64,000 bases of DNA, from the NCBI RefSeq assembly GCF_003569045.1, contig NZ_BFCB01000003.1, positions 1,922,001-1,986,000 of the forward strand, in the 5' to 3' direction. Under the pieces are notes generated by a model. The model was not told the origin of the DNA, ran no database searches, and was given only the letters and a program-made list of their open reading frames with translations. This document shows, piece after piece, positions 45,049 through 54,122 of the stretch. The stretch comes from Aggregatilinea lenta (lineage in GTDB: Bacteria; Chloroflexota; Anaerolineae; Aggregatilineales; Aggregatilineaceae). A program made the translations under genes and the position numbers. Position 1 is the first letter of the stretch; each line of letters opens with the position of its first letter.

Positions 45049-45909
45049 CTAACGTTTGACGCCGCTCATCGAAACGCCCTCGATGAAGTAGCGCTGTAGC
45101 AGCACAAACATCGCCAGCATAGGCACGGTCGCCAGGAACGATCCCATCATCAGCAGGTTCCAGGGCGTGCGGCGCTCGCCTTGCAGCAGGCTTAGCCCAA
45201 TCGTGATCACGCGCGTCGACGGAGCATTGGTGACGACCAGCGGGTATAGGAAATCATTCCACGCGGCCTGCACCGTGATCACCGCAAAGGCGGCCAGCGC
45301 GGGCTTGGACAACGGCAGCGTCACGTGCCACAGCACGCGCAGCGGATTCGCTCCATCAATGATTGCTGCTTCTTCGATCTCGATCGGGATCTGCATGAAC
45401 GCCTGCCGCAGCAGGAACAGCGCAAACGCGCTGAACGTGCCCGGAATGATGAGCGCATAAAACGTATTGTACCAGCCCAGGTTGCGGATGAGGATGTATT
45501 CGGGAATCAGGATGGCCTGGAATGGAATCATCAGCAGGCCGAGGCACAGCGCAAAAACGATATTCCTGCCAGGGAAGGGGAACCGCGCGAAACCGTAGGC
45601 GGCCAGCGAGCACATCAGCAGTTGGCCGAGCGTGCGCCCGACCGTCACCAACGCCGAGTTCACGAAATAGCGGTTGAAGTTGGGCGACAGGTCGTATAGC
45701 TCGTGCAGGTTCTGCACGCAGACCGGGTTTTCGGGAATCCAGCGCACGGGGAGCTGGTTCAGCTCGGTGGGCGGCTTGCAGGCCGTCGAGGCCATCCAGA
45801 GGAATGGCATGATCATGCCGAGCGCGCCAATCGCCAGGATAGTGTAGATCAGCGCGCGCACCGGCCAGGCGATCTCCCGGTAGGCGGGTTGTGGTTCGTG
45901 CGAGTTCAT
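45049..45909 (-). CDS. Carbohydrate ABC transporter permease (MalG type)
   Basis: The 286-residue permease has six predicted helices and the EAA loop EEAAIIDGANPLRVLWHVTLPLS, which contacts the ATPase. ATG 45909 follows AGGG at normal spacing; the longer frame upstream is out of family and ignored. It follows the MalF-type permease by four bases. The ATP-binding subunit is not in the operon, so a shared MsmX-type ATPase is likely. Confidence 0.9.
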   Translation of the reverse strand: MNSHEPQPAYREIAWPVRALIYTILAIGALGMIMPFLWMASTACKPPTELNQLPVRWIPENPVCVQNLHELYDLSPNFNRYFVNSALVTVGRTLGQLLMCSLAAYGFARFPFPGRNIVFALCLGLLMIPFQAILIPEYILIRNLGWYNTFYALIIPGTFSAFALFLLRQAFMQIPIEIEEAAIIDGANPLRVLWHVTLPLSKPALAAFAVITVQAAWNDFLYPLVVTNAPSTRVITIGLSLLQGERRTPWNLLMMGSFLATVPMLAMFVLLQRYFIEGVSMSGVKR

Positions 45910-45913
45910 CCGC

Positions 45914-46846
45914 TTACCCTTCCTCGGATTCGTAGTAGACCCAGTAGCGCTGCGTGCGCAGTTGGATGATCGTGACGGCGAGAATGATGACGAACAGCAC
46001 CAGCGCGACCGCCGAGGCGTAGCCGAACTCCGAATTGGTGAACGCGCGGCGATACAGGAAATAGGTGAGCGTGGTGGCGCTGCCACCGACGCCGCCCGGC
46101 ACGGTGCGCAGCGTCATGATGTACACCTGATCGAAGATCTGGAACGCGTTCACCACGGCCAGGACGGTGACCAGGAACGTCGTTGGGGACAGCATCGGCA
46201 GGGTGACGTGGCGGAAGCGCTGCCAGGTCGACGCGCCGTCGATCAGCGCGGCTTCGTACAGCACGCCTGGGATCGATTGCAGCCCGGCCAGGAACAGCAC
46301 CATGTCGAAGCCGACGCGCTGCCAGATAGCGACTACCGCGACCGGGATCAGCGCCAGACTCGGCTCGGTCAGCCACTTGATCTCGCCCACGCCAAACAGG
46401 CTCAGCGTGCTGTTGATGATCCCATAGCGTGGTTGGAAGATCCAGGTCCACACCACCGAGGCTGCCACCGTGGACGTAACCACCGGCAGAAAATAGGCCG
46501 CGCGGAAGAAGCTGCGTCCGGCCAGAGGTTGGTTGAGCAGGATTGCCACGCCCAGCGCCAACGCGATCTCCGCCGGGACGGTCATCAGCAGCAGCTTGAA
46601 CGTGTTTTCCAGCGCATTCCAAAAGGTGGGATCGTCCGCCAGCCGGGTGAAGTTGTCCAGGCCAATGAAGGTGGCGGGCTTGATCGCGTTCCATTCCTGC
46701 AAGGACGTCGAGAACGCCATGAGGACCGGAATGCCAAAGAAGAAGAACAGCCCTAATGTGTTGGGGGCTACCAGGGCGATCCCCCAGAGCGCCTTACGCC
46801 GGCTGAGCGGCGTAGGGCCGAGAAACCTTAACAGGGCAGACGACAT
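45914..46846 (-). CDS. Carbohydrate ABC transporter permease (MalF type)
   Basis: The 310-residue permease has six predicted helices and the EAA loop YEAALIDGASTWQRFRHVTLPML. The start is taken at ATG 46846, giving the normal charged N-terminus before the first helix (ALWGIALVAPNTLGLFFFFGI). It is followed closely by the MalG-type permease and preceded by the binding-protein gene, from which it is separated by an intercistronic hairpin. Confidence 0.9.
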   Translation of the reverse strand: MSSALLRFLGPTPLSRRKALWGIALVAPNTLGLFFFFGIPVLMAFSTSLQEWNAIKPATFIGLDNFTRLADDPTFWNALENTFKLLLMTVPAEIALALGVAILLNQPLAGRSFFRAAYFLPVVTSTVAASVVWTWIFQPRYGIINSTLSLFGVGEIKWLTEPSLALIPVAVVAIWQRVGFDMVLFLAGLQSIPGVLYEAALIDGASTWQRFRHVTLPMLSPTTFLVTVLAVVNAFQIFDQVYIMTLRTVPGGVGGSATTLTYFLYRRAFTNSEFGYASAVALVLFVIILAVTIIQLRTQRYWVYYESEEG

Positions 46847-46977
46847 GATGAGGTAGCAGCTTTCGACACCGGTCGCGGAGGGCGGCACGACGCACAGCAC
46901 AGAGGGCAATGACGGCGAACTGTGCGGGGGTGGGACTGACTCGCCAGGCGACTAAGTGCAGACATGGACTCAGAAAG

Positions 46978-47005
46978 GGAGGGTGGCGCCCAGGCGCCAC
47001 CCTCC
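46978..47005. terminator. Intercistronic hairpin between binding protein and permease
   Basis: A perfect 13-bp GC-rich stem (46978-46990 with 46993-47005, two-base loop) lies 20 bases after the binding-protein stop on the minus strand, with only a weak CTTTCT tail. Such hairpins often protect the binding-protein mRNA or reduce read-through so that the permeases are made in smaller amounts. Confidence 0.7.
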
Positions 47006-47025
47006 GGCGTTGGCGTGCGGATGGT

Positions 47026-48348
47026 TTATTGCGCTTCGAGCTGGGTATCGATGAACGCGCACGTGTCGGCCACGGCGTCTTCCACCGGCACGCCGAGGTC
47101 GAAGATCTGGACGACCAGTTCGCTGTTCATGGCGTCCCAGATCTCGTCAAAGACCGTGACGCCCTGGGAATCCTGCATCGCGTCGATGTAGGCCTGGATA
47201 TTCACGTCAGCGTCACCGAAGCTGTCGACCCAGATCTGCTGCAGGTCGGGGTTCGGGTTGGCCGGGGAGACACCGCTGCCCTCGGCGAAGAACTTCGCGC
47301 CTTCGTCGCTGACCAGGTACAGGATCAGGTTCGCGGCGAGGTCAGGGTTCTCGGTGCGGGCGGAGGCCACGTACCCGACGGCGTGCAGGATCGAACGGCT
47401 GCGCTCGGTGGTCGGGTTCTTGGGCAGCTGCACGACGTCCCAGTTGAAGGTCAGTTGGTCCACCGCATCCGGCAGCTTCCATGACCCGGCGGTGACCATC
47501 GCCACCTTGCCGGACGCGAAGAATGAGAAGGCGTCGTCTGCCGATGAGCCGCCGACGGTCGAGACGGTGGGCATCGCGCCTTCGTCAAGCAGGCCGCGCA
47601 GGAAGTTCAGCGCTTCCAGGCTACCTTCGTCGTCCAGCGTGCATTCGGTGCGCTCGGCGTTCACGACCGGGGTCGTGCCCGTCGCGGCGATCCAGTTCGG
47701 ATAACCGGCCTGGTATTCCATGTACACCAGCGCGCCGTACTGATCCGCTTCGGGGTTGGTCAGGGCGGTGGCCTTCTCGGCGAAGTCGTCCCAGGTCCAG
47801 TCGGCGGTTGGATACTCAACGCCCGCCGCATCGAACATGTCCTTGTTGTACATGATCGCGATGGTGTCCCAGTTCACGGGACCGGCGTACAGGTCCTGGG
47901 CCTCACCCCAGCGATAGGGATCGATCAGGCCCGTGCCCCACACCGTCGTGTCCACACCATACTGATCCCAGTAGGGCTGGAGGTCGAGCACGGCGTCGTT
48001 GTCGGCGTAGAAGAAGAAGCGGTCCTGCGACATGTTGAACACGTCCGGCATGTCACCACCGGAGGCGCTGGTCTTCAGCAGATCCCAGTACTGGCCCCAG
48101 GGCTGTACCTGGAGATCGACCGACGCACCGGCGCAGTAATCGGCGGTCCACTGGTCGATGGCGTCGCCAATGATGGCGGCCCAGTTTTCATCCCACACCC
48201 ACATGGTCAGGTCGCCCGGCTCGGCGCACGGCTCGGCCTGGATGGTCGCGTCGCCCTCATCGCCTTGCGCGAACACGGGAAGCGCGAACGCAGAGATGAG
48301 CAGGATGGTAATCAGAGCAACTGCAACGTGACGGTTCGTCCTTCGCAT
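47026..48348 (-). CDS. Sugar ABC transporter substrate-binding protein
   Basis: The 440-residue protein has a signal peptide (cleavage near ALPVFAQG) and the fold of family 1 solute-binding proteins, with FDAAGVEYPTADWTWDDFAEKATALTN, a classic motif of sugar-binding members. The mature protein begins with an acidic stretch. AAGGAG lies 10 bases before the ATG. It starts the sugar operon SBP-permease-permease-GH4-kinase. Confidence 0.92.
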   Translation of the reverse strand: MRRTNRHVAVALITILLISAFALPVFAQGDEGDATIQAEPCAEPGDLTMWVWDENWAAIIGDAIDQWTADYCAGASVDLQVQPWGQYWDLLKTSASGGDMPDVFNMSQDRFFFYADNDAVLDLQPYWDQYGVDTTVWGTGLIDPYRWGEAQDLYAGPVNWDTIAIMYNKDMFDAAGVEYPTADWTWDDFAEKATALTNPEADQYGALVYMEYQAGYPNWIAATGTTPVVNAERTECTLDDEGSLEALNFLRGLLDEGAMPTVSTVGGSSADDAFSFFASGKVAMVTAGSWKLPDAVDQLTFNWDVVQLPKNPTTERSRSILHAVGYVASARTENPDLAANLILYLVSDEGAKFFAEGSGVSPANPNPDLQQIWVDSFGDADVNIQAYIDAMQDSQGVTVFDEIWDAMNSELVVQIFDLGVPVEDAVADTCAFIDTQLEAQ

Positions 48349-48656
48349 TCCTTTATTCTCCTTCTACTTAAACAAAGCTTCTAAGCAGAGAAACCGTCGG
48401 TGCTTAAGGTACGGCGCATGCACAGAGGCATCGCCCGCACCGCCGGGAGTCCCGAAAAACATCCCCCGCCGGGCCAAAAACCCACCGCGGGAGAGCGGGA
48501 GCGGGCCTCGTTCTGAAACACGCGCTCCTTAGCGGGGCACGAGAGGTCCCTTCAGCGCTCATTATAGAAGAAACCGATTAATCTCGCAGTGGACTAATGA
48601 CACGTTGTGCGAAATTGATCGGCGATTTCCCTGAAAAGTGCCGCACCAGGCGTGGA
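48349..48656. other. Intergenic region upstream of the sugar operon
   Basis: This 308-base gap holds a minus-strand TATAAT (48561-48566) with no convincing -35, giving a long leader of about 200 bases before the binding-protein gene. GATTAATC (48576-48583) is a small palindrome just upstream of it. No other element is recognised. Confidence 0.35.
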
Positions 48657-49298
48657 TTATCCACGCGCGACGTTGGCCGCCCGGTTGAACTCGTCAATCG
48701 CCAGCTGCGACAGCTCGTGATCACCCATCGCCAGGATCAGGTCGAGCGCCACGGTGATATGGTGCGCGCCGGAGAGTAGCGCCGCCATCGCCTCGTCGAC
48801 GGTCTTCAGGCTGGCCGCCAGGATTTCCGTCGGCGTGCCCTCGACGATGCGCCGGATGTCGCGCACAACGCCCAGGCCATCGCCCATCTGGCGCGTGAGC
48901 CGGTTGACATAGGGTGCGACGAACTGCGCGTTGATCTGCGCGGCGATGTACGCCTGGGCGGGGGCGGAGACGGCGGTCACGCAGATTTCGATGCCCGCGT
49001 CGGTCAGGCGGTGCGCCAGCGTCATATTTTCGGTCGTGGCGGGAATCTTGATCACCACCTTGTCGGGGCGCATCTCGTGCGCTTCCCAGGCCTGGTCCAG
49101 CCGCTGCTCGACGGTGCTGCCCGTGACCTGATAAAACACGTGCCCGTCGAACGTTTCCAGCAGTTCGGCCAGCACGTCCAGGCCGGGACGGCCCGTTTCC
49201 GCGAGCAAGCTGGGATTGGTGGTGACGCCGTCGATAAACGCAAGCTCCTGGGCGCGGCGTGCGTGCTCAGGAAAGGCGGAGTTGAGATAGATTGCCAT
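48657..49298 (-). CDS. Small transaldolase / fructose-6-phosphate aldolase
   Basis: The 213-residue protein is in the short transaldolase group (FSA/TalC length), with GVTTNPSLLAETGR, the Schiff-base Lys in KVVIKIPATTENM (about 87) and CVTAVSAPAQAYIA. ATG 49298 follows GAGGG; the frame further upstream has no start site. It may be transaldolase or fructose-6-phosphate aldolase; the sequence alone does not settle it. It belongs with the sugar genes around it. Confidence 0.87.
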   Translation of the reverse strand: MAIYLNSAFPEHARRAQELAFIDGVTTNPSLLAETGRPGLDVLAELLETFDGHVFYQVTGSTVEQRLDQAWEAHEMRPDKVVIKIPATTENMTLAHRLTDAGIEICVTAVSAPAQAYIAAQINAQFVAPYVNRLTRQMGDGLGVVRDIRRIVEGTPTEILAASLKTVDEAMAALLSGAHHITVALDLILAMGDHELSQLAIDEFNRAANVARG

Positions 49299-49451
49299 CG
49301 TTGCCCTCGCAGGTGCTCCTTTTGACCAGCGGCGTGCCCGGTCGGGTGCCGCGCCGAGATTATGCCCCAAAACGGCGATTTTTGCCGTGCCTTTTTTGCG
49401 ACGGCGTGCGGCTGTCACGACTGTACAGGCCGGAGGGTAGGGGTGATCGGG

Positions 49452-49457
49452 TATAAT
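49452..49457 (+). promoter_or_regulatory. -10 element for the HAD phosphatase gene
   Basis: TATAAT lies about 80 bases before the HAD gene without a clear -35. Confidence 0.4.
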
Positions 49458-49534
49458 GGCAATGTTGCCGCTTCAGGGCCGCCGCCGCCCGGCAACGTGT
49501 CTCGTTCCGCTGCCTTCGACAAGGATATGTGCAC

Positions 49535-50197
49535 ATGATTCGTGGTGTAATCTTCGACTTTGACGGGCTGGTGATGGACACCGAAATGCCCGATTACCAG
49601 GCGTGGTGCGAGGTCTACGACCAGTACGACGCCGAACTGCCGATGGAAGAGTGGATGAAGTGCGTTGGCACGTACGCCGAGGCGTTCGATGCCTGCGAGT
49701 ATCTGGAAGCGGCGATTGGCCGTTCCCTGGAAGACCGTAAAGGCATCCAAGATGCCGTGCACCGGCGCCGCCTGGAGATCATCGCCGCGCAGCAGGTGCT
49801 GCCCGGTGTGGAGAACTACCTGAGCGAGGCGCGTCGCCTGGGGCTGAAGATCGCCGTCGCGTCCAGCTCGACGCACACCTGGGTCGATGCGCACCTGGAA
49901 CGCCTCGGCCTGTTGGACACGTTCGACTGCGTGCGGTGCCGCGAAGACGTCGAGGTCATCAAGCCGGACCCGGCGCTATATCTGGCCGCGCTGGACGGTC
50001 TGGGCCTGACCGCCGACGAAGCTTTCGCGCTGGAAGACTCGGCCAGCGGCGTCCTGGCGGCCAAGCGCGCCGGGCTGTACTGCGTCGCGGTACCCAATAC
50101 GGTAACGCGTTTGATGGACCTCTCGCACGCGGATCGTATCATCGACTCGATGGCCGGCGTGCCGTTCGAGGATCTGCTGGCGTCGCTGCCTGTTTGA
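49535..50197 (+). CDS. HAD-IA sugar-phosphate phosphatase (beta-phosphoglucomutase-like)
   Basis: The 220-residue protein has motif I DFDGLVMDTE, motif II VASSST, the motif III Lys in VIKPDPALY and motif IV LEDSASGVLAAKRAG. The helical cap and DTE match the beta-phosphoglucomutase/2-deoxyglucose-6-phosphatase group. ATG 49535 is nine bases after AAGGA; a GTG six bases earlier is too close. It lies upstream of nagA on the same strand. Confidence 0.87.
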   Translation: MIRGVIFDFDGLVMDTEMPDYQAWCEVYDQYDAELPMEEWMKCVGTYAEAFDACEYLEAAIGRSLEDRKGIQDAVHRRRLEIIAAQQVLPGVENYLSEARRLGLKIAVASSSTHTWVDAHLERLGLLDTFDCVRCREDVEVIKPDPALYLAALDGLGLTADEAFALEDSASGVLAAKRAGLYCVAVPNTVTRLMDLSHADRIIDSMAGVPFEDLLASLPV

Positions 50198-50308
50198 GGG
50201 CAGTTTGCGGCCAAATCGCGTTGGCCTGCGCCTCCGCAGGGAGTATCATAAAACAGGTGGGCGCGAGGTGGCGTCCAGGGGTTATTTCTCAGCTAAGGTG
50301 AGCAAACG

Positions 50309-51460
50309 ATGCTTTTCCATAATGCCCAGGTGATGGCACCGACCGGGCGGCTGCCGAAAGGCTGGCTGCTGGTCGACGGAACGCGGATTGCGGCGATGGG
50401 CGCGGGCGATCCGCCGGAGTTTTCAGATCACGAGTCCATTGACGCGCAGGGCCTGACCCTGCTGCCCGGCTTCGTGGACATCCACGTGCACGGCGGCGGC
50501 GGCGCGGAGGCGATGGACGCCACGCCGGACGCGCTGCGCACGATGGCGCGGCTCTACGCGCAGCACGGCGTCACGGCCTTCACTGCGACGACATGGACCG
50601 ACTCCGATGCACGCATCACCGCCGCGCTGGAAGTCATCCTCGAAGTGCAGGGACGCCAGCCGGACGGCGCGACGCTGCTTGGCGCGTATCTCGAAGGTCC
50701 GTACCTCAACCCGATCCGCTGCGGCGCGCAGAGCACGGTGCACATTCGCACCGCGCCGCGCGACGAAGCGACCGCGTACCTGGATATGGGCGTGATCCGG
50801 CTGGTCGCGCTCGCGCCGGAATTCGAGGAAAACGGCTGGCTGATCGAAGAATGCGTCCGGCGTGGGATCACCGTCTCGGCGGCGCACACGGCGGCAACGT
50901 ACGATCAGATGGTCGCAGCGGTGGCGCGCGGCCTGACGCACGCCACGCACAGTTACAACGCGATGACCGGGCTGCACCACCGTGAGCCGGGCACACTGGG
51001 TGCAGTGATGGCCCTGCCGGAGATTCGCGCGGAGTTGATCGCGGACAACATCCACGTGCATCCTGCCTCGATGCGCATCCTGTACAAAGCGAAGGGGCCG
51101 GATGGTTTGGTGCTGATCACGGACGCAATGCGCGGCGCGGGTATGCCGGAGGGCGAATATCCGATCGATGAGCGCACGGTGATCGTTAAGGACGGTGCGG
51201 TGCGCCTGCCCGATGGTACGCTGGCGGGCAGCATCTTGAGCCTGGATCGTGCGCTGCACAACCTGATGCAGGCCACGGGCGAGTCGCTGGACGTGCTGTG
51301 GCCCACGAGCAGCCTGAACGCCGCGCGCCAGATCCACGTCGCGGATCGCAAGAGCAGCCTGGAAGTCGGCAAGGATGCCGACCTCGTGCTGGTCGATGCG
51401 GACGTAAACGTGCGGCTGACGGTCGCGGAAGGCACCGTCGTGCACCGCGCGGAGATTTAG
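50309..51460 (+). CDS. nagA: N-acetylglucosamine-6-phosphate deacetylase
   Basis: NagA removes acetate from GlcNAc-6-phosphate. The 383-residue protein has the metal site start GFVDIHVHGGGGAEAMD, Glu in AYLEGPYLNP, His in VSAAHTAATYDQM and HSYNAMTGLHHREPG, and catalytic Asp in LITDAMRGAG. TAAGGTG precedes the ATG. nagB is not adjacent, so the next step must be elsewhere. Confidence 0.92.
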   Translation: MLFHNAQVMAPTGRLPKGWLLVDGTRIAAMGAGDPPEFSDHESIDAQGLTLLPGFVDIHVHGGGGAEAMDATPDALRTMARLYAQHGVTAFTATTWTDSDARITAALEVILEVQGRQPDGATLLGAYLEGPYLNPIRCGAQSTVHIRTAPRDEATAYLDMGVIRLVALAPEFEENGWLIEECVRRGITVSAAHTAATYDQMVAAVARGLTHATHSYNAMTGLHHREPGTLGAVMALPEIRAELIADNIHVHPASMRILYKAKGPDGLVLITDAMRGAGMPEGEYPIDERTVIVKDGAVRLPDGTLAGSILSLDRALHNLMQATGESLDVLWPTSSLNAARQIHVADRKSSLEVGKDADLVLVDADVNVRLTVAEGTVVHRAEI

Positions 51461-51481
51461 CGTATCGTCAATAGTGACAGA

Positions 51482-51510
51482 GTAGGGGCGTATCCGCAAT
51501 ACGCCCCTAC
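51482..51510. repeat. Palindromic intergenic repeat (GTAGGGGC family)
   Basis: A perfect 12-bp stem, GTAGGGGCGTAT (51482-51493) with ATACGCCCCTAC (51499-51510), lies 21 bases after nagA. It probably works as a transcription terminator despite having no T-run. Confidence 0.7.
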
Positions 51511-51558
51511 GTGAACTGTTTCGGTTGTGTTGCCAGATGTGGAAAAGGTGAATTTGGG

Positions 51559-51873
51559 GTGGACATCGATGCCGCAATTCATCATTTAGAAGTGGAATGG
51601 GATCGCGTCTACTCGAAAGGATTCTTTGGCAAGCTTTTGATGGGAGTTTTCGATGCTGAGGGCTTCGAGCGAGTGAAAGACCTCCTGAATGCCGCCGAAA
51701 TGCCCGATGGCGCAGCGATCGATCGTCGATTTGTCGAGGTGACGTGGTTTATCCCTACCTATATGAGGTGGCAGCGGGATGCATGGCATCTTGATGGGAG
51801 GGAGACAGCAGAACTTGATCGGGCTATCGACTACTTTGAACAGCGATTGACGACGATCCTGGGGCTTCCCTAG
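51559..51873 (+). CDS. Uncharacterised small protein
   Basis: The frame encodes 104 residues from GTG 51559, which follows AAAAGG; a GTG at 51511 overlaps the palindromic repeat and is less likely. The protein is rich in Trp, Tyr and acid residues, with VEWDRVYSKGFFGKLLMGV and RDAWHLDGRETAELDRAIDYFE; no signal peptide or membrane helix. Its codons are less GC-rich than its neighbours. No family is recognised. Note that it lies between nagA and the 2-hydroxyacid dehydrogenase on the same strand. Confidence 0.55.
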   Translation: MDIDAAIHHLEVEWDRVYSKGFFGKLLMGVFDAEGFERVKDLLNAAEMPDGAAIDRRFVEVTWFIPTYMRWQRDAWHLDGRETAELDRAIDYFEQRLTTILGLP

Positions 51874-51921
51874 AAGATCCTCTGTGTCACTGGTGTAAAC
51901 GCGCTGATCGGAGCCGCACTC

Positions 51922-52914
51922 ATGACGAAACCGACCGTGTACGTGACGCGCCGCATCCCCGACGAGGGGCTGGACCTGCTGCGCGAAACCTGCGAAGTGC
52001 GCGTGTGGGAAGGATCGCTGCCGCCTGCGCGCGAGGTGCTGTTGCGTGAGGTGGCGGATGCGGCGGGCGTGCTGACCATGCTCTCGGATCGCGTGGATGC
52101 GGCGTTCTTTGATGCGGCTCCCACGCTGCAAGTTGTCAGTAACTACGCGGTTGGCTTCGACAACATCGACGTGCCGGAAGCCACACGGCGCGGGATTCCG
52201 GTGGGCAACACGCCCGGCGTGCTGACCGGCACCACCGCCGATCTGGCCTTCGCGCTGCTGATGGCCGCCGCGCGCCGTATCGTCGAGGGAGCGCAGTACG
52301 TACAGTCCGGCGCGTGGAAGACCTGGGGACCGATGACGCTGCTCGGCCAGGACGTGCACGGCGCGACGCTGGGCATCGTCGGCATGGGGCGCATTGGGCA
52401 GGCGATGGCGCGGCGCGGGCGCGGCTTCGACATGCGCGTGCTGTATAGCGGCGGTCAGCCTGACGAGCAGATGGAGGCGGAGCAGGTCGAACTGGACGAT
52501 CTGCTGCGCCAGTCGGACTTCGTGAGCCTGCACGTTCCTCTGACACCAAAGACGCGCGGCTTGATCGGCGCGCGCGAGCTGGCGTTGATGAAGCCGACCG
52601 CGATCCTGATCAACACGGCGCGCGGCCCGATCGTGGACTCGGCAGCGCTGCACGACGCGCTGGCGAATGGCACGATCGCGTACGCGGCGCTCGACGTGAC
52701 CGACCCGGAGCCAATCCCGCCGGACGATCCGCTGTTGGCGCTGGATAACTGCCTGATCATCCCGCACCTGGGCAGCGCCAGCCACGCCACGCGCGGCAAG
52801 ATGGCGCGCATGGCGGCTGAAAACCTGCTGGCCGGGCTGCGCGGCGAGCGCCTGCCAACGTGTGTAAATCCGGGCGTGTACGGGGACCAGGCCCGCGCCG
52901 CCTGTGACGACTGA
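51922..52914 (+). CDS. D-2-hydroxyacid dehydrogenase (glyoxylate/hydroxypyruvate reductase-like)
   Basis: The 330-residue protein has the NAD motif [16 protein letters not shown] and the catalytic Arg, Glu and His in [18 protein letters not shown] and [11 protein letters not shown]-terminal [13 protein letters not shown] is typical of glyoxylate reductases. GGAG lies eight bases before the ATG. It precedes the sugar-acid kinase by 32 bases, so both may act on a hydroxyacid or sugar-acid pathway. Confidence 0.88.
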   Translation: MTKPTVYVTRRIPDEGLDLLRETCEVRVWEGSLPPAREVLLREVADAAGVLTMLSDRVDAAFFDAAPTLQVVSNYAVGFDNIDVPEATRRGIPVGNTPGVLTGTTADLAFALLMAAARRIVEGAQYVQSGAWKTWGPMTLLGQDVHGATLGIVGMGRIGQAMARRGRGFDMRVLYSGGQPDEQMEAEQVELDDLLRQSDFVSLHVPLTPKTRGLIGARELALMKPTAILINTARGPIVDSAALHDALANGTIAYAALDVTDPEPIPPDDPLLALDNCLIIPHLGSASHATRGKMARMAAENLLAGLRGERLPTCVNPGVYGDQARAACDD

Positions 52915-52946
52915 CCCCCACTTAGTTTAAGGAGATTGTGTTGTCC

Positions 52947-53984
52947 ATGTCGAAAAAAGTGATCACGTTTGGCGAGATCATGATGCGCCTGTCTCCGCCC
53001 GGCCATCTGCGGTTCGCGCAGACCAACACTTTTGACGTGACCTATGGCGGCGGTGAAGCGAACGTCGCCGTGTCGCTGGCGAATTACGGCGTGCCGGTGG
53101 ACTTCGTAACGCGTCTGCCCAAGAACGACCTGGGCGACGCGGCAATCCAGTCGCTGCGCGGGTATGGCGTCGGGACCGGGTACATCGCGCGCGGCGGGGG
53201 CCGCGTGGGCATTTACTTTTTGGAGCACGGATCGATGCAGCGCGGCAGCAAGGTCGTGTATGATCGCGCCGGGTCGTCGATTGCCACCATCGAGCCGGGT
53301 ACGATCGATTGGGCGAGCGTCTTCCAGGGTGCGGACTGGTTCCACTGGACTGGCATCACGCCTGCGATCAGCGAGGGCACGGCGGCGGTGACGGCGGAAG
53401 CGATCCGCGCGGCCAAAGACGCCGGGCTGACCGTCTCGTGCGACCTGAACTACCGCAAGAAGCTGTGGGGCTGGGGCCGCACGGCCAGCGACGTCATGCC
53501 GGAGCTGGTGCAGTATTGTGATGTCGCCATCGGCAACGAGGAAGACGCCGAGAAGGTGTTCGGCATCCAGGCGCCCGAAACGGACGTGACGGCGGGCAAG
53601 GTCGAGGCGGACAAGTACCGTTTTGTGTGCGAGGCCCTGCACGAGCGCTTCCCCGCGCTGAAGACGGTGGCGATCACACTGCGCGGCTCGATCTCGGCCA
53701 GCCACAATACGTGGTCCGCCGTGCTGTGGCATGAGGGCGCGTTCCACACGGGCCGCCAGTATGACATCACGCACATCGTCGATCGCGTGGGCGGCGGTGA
53801 CTCGTTCATGGGTGGGCTGATTTACGGCCTGCGCACCTACGGCGAGGATCGCCAGAGGGCGCTGGAGTTTGCGATCGCGGCGTCATGCCTCAAGCACTCG
53901 ATTTTTGGAGACGTCAACCTTGTGACGGTGGACGAGGTCGAGAAGCTGATGGGCGGCGACGCGTCGGGGCGTGTCTCGCGCTAG
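52947..53984 (+). CDS. 2-dehydro-3-deoxygluconokinase-like PfkB kinase
   Basis: The 345-residue protein has the PfkB motif VDRVGGGDSFMGGLIYGL (with GGGD in place of GAGD) and KDG-kinase-like segments GEIMMRLSPPGHLRFAQT, YGGGEANVAVSLANYG and CDLNYRKKLWG. The start may be ATG 52947, TTG 52941 or GTG 52938; the AAGGAG site is best placed for TTG. A strong bidirectional terminator follows. The likely substrate is 2-keto-3-deoxygluconate. Confidence 0.82.
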   Translation: MSKKVITFGEIMMRLSPPGHLRFAQTNTFDVTYGGGEANVAVSLANYGVPVDFVTRLPKNDLGDAAIQSLRGYGVGTGYIARGGGRVGIYFLEHGSMQRGSKVVYDRAGSSIATIEPGTIDWASVFQGADWFHWTGITPAISEGTAAVTAEAIRAAKDAGLTVSCDLNYRKKLWGWGRTASDVMPELVQYCDVAIGNEEDAEKVFGIQAPETDVTAGKVEADKYRFVCEALHERFPALKTVAITLRGSISASHNTWSAVLWHEGAFHTGRQYDITHIVDRVGGGDSFMGGLIYGLRTYGEDRQRALEFAIAASCLKHSIFGDVNLVTVDEVEKLMGGDASGRVSR

Positions 53985-54012
53985 GCGAACTCAGGATTCT
54001 CACGGCACACGA

Positions 54013-54039
54013 AAAAACGCCAGGATAACTGGCGTTTTT
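54013..54039. terminator. Bidirectional terminator between KdgK-like gene and pckA
   Basis: An 11-bp stem AAAAACGCCAG (54013-54023) with CTGGCGTTTTT (54029-54039), loop GATAA, has A- and T-tracts on opposite sides, so it serves both converging genes. Confidence 0.9.
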
Positions 54040-54064
54040 GATTCTGCGAGTACTATGGCTTTTG

Positions 54065-54093
54065 GTCGGGGCGTATTAGAGGTACGCCCCGAC
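54065..54093. repeat. Palindromic intergenic repeat (GGGGCGTA family)
   Basis: A perfect 11-bp stem, GTCGGGGCGTA (54065-54075) with TACGCCCCGAC (54083-54093), lies next to the terminator at 54013 in the same convergent gap. It shares the GGGGCGTA core with the copies at 42690 and 51482. Confidence 0.65.
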
Positions 54094-54122
54094 GGGATGT
54101 GATCGGTGTCGATTTGCATTTC

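Noticed and set aside
48561-48583. LacI-type operator before the sugar operon
   Set aside because: Only the short palindrome GATTAATC is present and no regulator gene is nearby, so it is only mentioned in the intergenic entry.
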